The notes beneath the pieces are model-generated. The model worked only from the letters and a program-made list of their open reading frames with translations, did not search any database and had not been told where the DNA came from. Shown here piece after piece: positions 32,898 through 35,091 of a stretch of 35,091 bases of DNA; within the stretch, counting starts at the first letter, position 1; the number at the start of each line of letters is the position of its first letter. Position numbers and translations under genes: made by a program. The DNA is from Flavobacteriaceae bacterium (lineage in GTDB: Bacteria; Bacteroidota; Bacteroidia; Flavobacteriales; Flavobacteriaceae): the NCBI GenBank assembly GCA_030828565.1, contig JAURCF010000011.1:1-35091 (forward strand). The letters run 5' to 3'.

Positions 32898-35091
32898 TCA
32901 GAAACGAATTTTATCGGCGTATTGGGATTGATTAATTTCTAAGCCGTCGGAAGAGTATACAGGAAAAAACAATTGAAAATAGTTGTCAACCAAATTCAAG
33001 TGAATTCCAGTGTCATAGCCGTGAGTTAGTTTTTGATGTTTACGTTTAATGAGTGCTACATCACCATACAGCTCTACCCATTTCCATATAGAAACTCCTG
33101 TATTTAAGGAAACTAGCCATTGATTGGCAAGGGGAGCATCGATTTTGGACTTGAATCCTGCATCTGCCCAAACAAATTGTTGACTGTAAAAACCTTCAGA
33201 TTCTGAACGTCCCAAAAGCCTGTGTTCAAAAAGATAATCTTGAATGGATGAAATTCCAAAGCTGAAATAATCGTCATTGGTTTGATTTTTTAGAAAAGCA
33301 CCTGCAAAAAGACGAAAGTTAAACTGATAGTCGTCTTTGAAAAAATTTCGATATCGGTAACTGGTATGAATTTTTGTAAATGAATTTTTGAATTCAATAT
33401 TTGCATTGAGCGTTTTGCTCTTTGTAGCCTTTTGATTGGAAAATGAATAACGGATATTAAAAATGCCATAATCGGGATCAGTAGTAGGCTCCGTAGAAAA
33501 ATCTCTGTCTACATATACATATCTGAAATTGAGAAAGTGTCTATTATTTGCTCTAAAATTTTGATCTCTAAAAGAAAATAAAACAGACGGAACTATATTT
33601 TTATAAAACAAACCCGGAAGGAAATGGAATCGACTGCCAGTTAGCCAATAATGTGTTCGATAATGAGATTTTTTATAATGGTTTTTAAAATATGATAATG
33701 TAGCGGATCCCACCAATGATTTTTCCTTGGTAGAGAAGAAAGGTTGTAATTTGTATTCAAAATTTTGAGGAACTAGCGTTTTGTTGGACAACACAATTCC
33801 CGGAGACAAGCCGTCATATAAGTTGTAATTGAGTTTTGGAACGTAGAAAATTTGAGTGTGACTAGGGTCTTCAATATCTTTGAGGAACGAAAAATGAATG
33901 GGTTTGGTAAAAATTTTTGTGTTAAACCTTTTGTGATTGTTTCGATAATTGGTTTCGGGTACAAGGTGTTCCTTATTCAAAACAATCTCGTCAATAGAGA
34001 CATTAGGCAAATTTATTGTAATGATTTCAGAGTGAGGATGAACCCATTTTTTATAAACAACACTGTCGTTTTTGAGTCCCAAAACAGGAATTGGAACTTG
34101 TGAGTTTGTTTTGTTTTTGATAATAATATTAATACTATCCTTGTTCTTCAAGACAGAGGATAATTTATAATCTACTCGATTTCTAGAGGCAATAAATTCA
34201 TCAAAAAACCAAGAAAGAGAGTCTTTAGATTGTTCTTGAAGAATCGATTGAAAAGTTGCCTTATTAAAAGTTTTTAATGAATTCGTCGAGTAGTAGTTCA
34301 GTATAGATTTGGAAACAATATGCTTGCCTAAATAATTATCCAATAGTCGTAGCCCCAATCCTGCCTTGTAGCGGCTTGAAAGCTCAGCATTGTAGCGAGT
34401 CAATTTATCCATAGGCGTAGTCAAGGCTTGATCTACATTTTTAATCAAAGAAAATTTATGAAAAACTTCGTATTGTTTGTTAAAAGAAGAGTGCGATAGA
34501 TTGTAGTTTTTTAGGCCCCAAAAGGAGGAAAATTCACCAAGTAGTTTTTGATCAGGATAGTGCTGATTGACATATTCCATTAATAAATAAATCTGAATTC
34601 CATATACCGCCCAACTGTCTTTTCGAAGATGAATAGGGGCAGTGTTCTCAAAATATTTGAGTGTCATTACTTTAAGAAGGCTCAATTCAAACAAGAAATC
34701 ATCTTCAAATGGACGTATGAATTTTGGTAATCTATTGAGACCATAAATAGGACGCTTTTCATAATCTATCGAGCTTATTAGTAACTTGTCAAAAGGGTAG
34801 TTCCCCAATTTAAAGTTCACAAATTGCGATACTTTGCGAACACTTTCTTGTGATTTTACATCACTCAAATTTTTTGATAAATCAGTAATAACAATAGTTG
34901 ATGGAGTTACAAAATTTTTAAAATTCGAATTTTTAACTATATGAAGCGGAATGTGTTTTCGCTGAGCTTTGCCAGAAAAAAAGTTTGAATCTACCGAGCT
35001 TGTTTTTGTAAATGGAAAATCGGTGACAAGCATATGGGTATTGGGAATTGAAATACTAACATCGAAATCAGATAATTCAACATACAAATCA
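32898..35091 (-). CDS. M1-peptidase-like pseudoenzyme with C-terminal outer-membrane barrel, 5' part outside window
   Basis: The frame is open through the right window edge, so the N-terminus is missing; about 730 codons are visible. Numbering here begins at the in-frame TTG at 35087. The first residues (YVELSDFDVSISIPNTHMLV) resemble the end of the M1 aminopeptidase N-terminal beta domain. Residues about 90-310 are helical like the M1 catalytic domain (GNYPFDKLLISSIDY, DSWAVYGIQIYLLMEYVNQH). However, HExxH appears as FELSL (133-137) and the downstream zinc-ligand region as WAVYG (159-163), so no zinc site remains. From about 400 to the end, short alternating strands rich in Tyr/Phe/Asn and a final Phe (YADKIRF) look like an outer-membrane beta-barrel. 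This is probably a non-catalytic outer-membrane protein, not an active peptidase. Confidence 0.72.
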   Translation of the reverse strand, partial: DLYVELSDFDVSISIPNTHMLVTDFPFTKTSSVDSNFFSGKAQRKHIPLHIVKNSNFKNFVTPSTIVITDLSKNLSDVKSQESVRKVSQFVNFKLGNYPFDKLLISSIDYEKRPIYGLNRLPKFIRPFEDDFLFELSLLKVMTLKYFENTAPIHLRKDSWAVYGIQIYLLMEYVNQHYPDQKLLGEFSSFWGLKNYNLSHSSFNKQYEVFHKFSLIKNVDQALTTPMDKLTRYNAELSSRYKAGLGLRLLDNYLGKHIVSKSILNYYSTNSLKTFNKATFQSILQEQSKDSLSWFFDEFIASRNRVDYKLSSVLKNKDSINIIIKNKTNSQVPIPVLGLKNDSVVYKKWVHPHSEIITINLPNVSIDEIVLNKEHLVPETNYRNNHKRFNTKIFTKPIHFSFLKDIEDPSHTQIFYVPKLNYNLYDGLSPGIVLSNKTLVPQNFEYKLQPFFSTKEKSLVGSATLSYFKNHYKKSHYRTHYWLTGSRFHFLPGLFYKNIVPSVLFSFRDQNFRANNRHFLNFRYVYVDRDFSTEPTTDPDYGIFNIRYSFSNQKATKSKTLNANIEFKNSFTKIHTSYRYRNFFKDDYQFNFRLFAGAFLKNQTNDDYFSFGISSIQDYLFEHRLLGRSESEGFYSQQFVWADAGFKSKIDAPLANQWLVSLNTGVSIWKWVELYGDVALIKRKHQKLTHGYDTGIHLNLVDNYFQLFFPVYSSDGLEINQSQYADKIRF

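Overview
The window is AT-rich chromosomal DNA of a Bacteroidota bacterium, most likely of the family Flavobacteriaceae. Four things point there: a very large secreted protein with a type IX secretion (T9SS) type B / gliding-motility C-terminal domain; many lipoproteins, one with a Cys-Gly-Ser-Asp-Asp surface-export start; Bacteroidota-style promoters (TAnnTTTG at -7, sometimes TTG near -33) in place of sigma70 boxes; and a YtxJ-type bacilliredoxin. Genes are tightly packed and no gap exceeds 300 bp; the largest is 191-458, which holds one candidate promoter and one weak hairpin. I found no tRNA, rRNA, CRISPR array, insertion sequence, integrase or phage gene. The window reads as core genome, not as a mobile or defence island.

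Left part (1-9.8 kb): a truncated VOC-fold surface lipoprotein; smpB and clpB (trans-translation and disaggregase); a bacilliredoxin-like ytxJ; glyA; a lipoprotein pair on the minus strand (plant-type glutaminyl cyclotransferase followed by a beta-helix-like lipoprotein); the small SRP RNA (ffs) with its own promoter and terminator; an SDR oxidoreductase and a small transaldolase/fructose-6-phosphate aldolase, ending in a bidirectional terminator.

Middle (9.8-22 kb): a lipoprotein with a thioredoxin-like C-terminal domain lacking the CxxC cysteines, divergent from a YbiT-like ABC-F ATPase whose second Walker A is destroyed; then recG, pheT and a DUF2007 gene in one direction; then a 1335-residue T9SS adhesin with seven roughly 100-residue Cys-Asp-Asp repeats.

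Right part (22-35 kb): a pcrA/uvrD helicase with a forced TTG start, followed 2 nt later by a YciO-family gene; a DEAD-box RNA helicase with a DbpA-type RNA-binding domain; an OmpA-family lipoprotein with its own terminator; a family 2 glycosyltransferase overlapped by an HsdR-N-like nuclease-fold gene, which is divergent from holA; a fused E1 alpha/beta 2-oxo acid dehydrogenase; and, cut by the window edge, a protein with a degenerate M1-peptidase-like region followed by an apparent outer-membrane beta-barrel.

Most genes are housekeeping. I see no convincing new multi-gene system. The most unusual items are probable pseudo-enzymes (M1-like/barrel protein, thioredoxin-like lipoprotein, ABC-F second site), the beta-helix lipoprotein beside the glutaminyl cyclotransferase, and a -7 element placed so that the smpB transcript could begin exactly at its GTG start codon.
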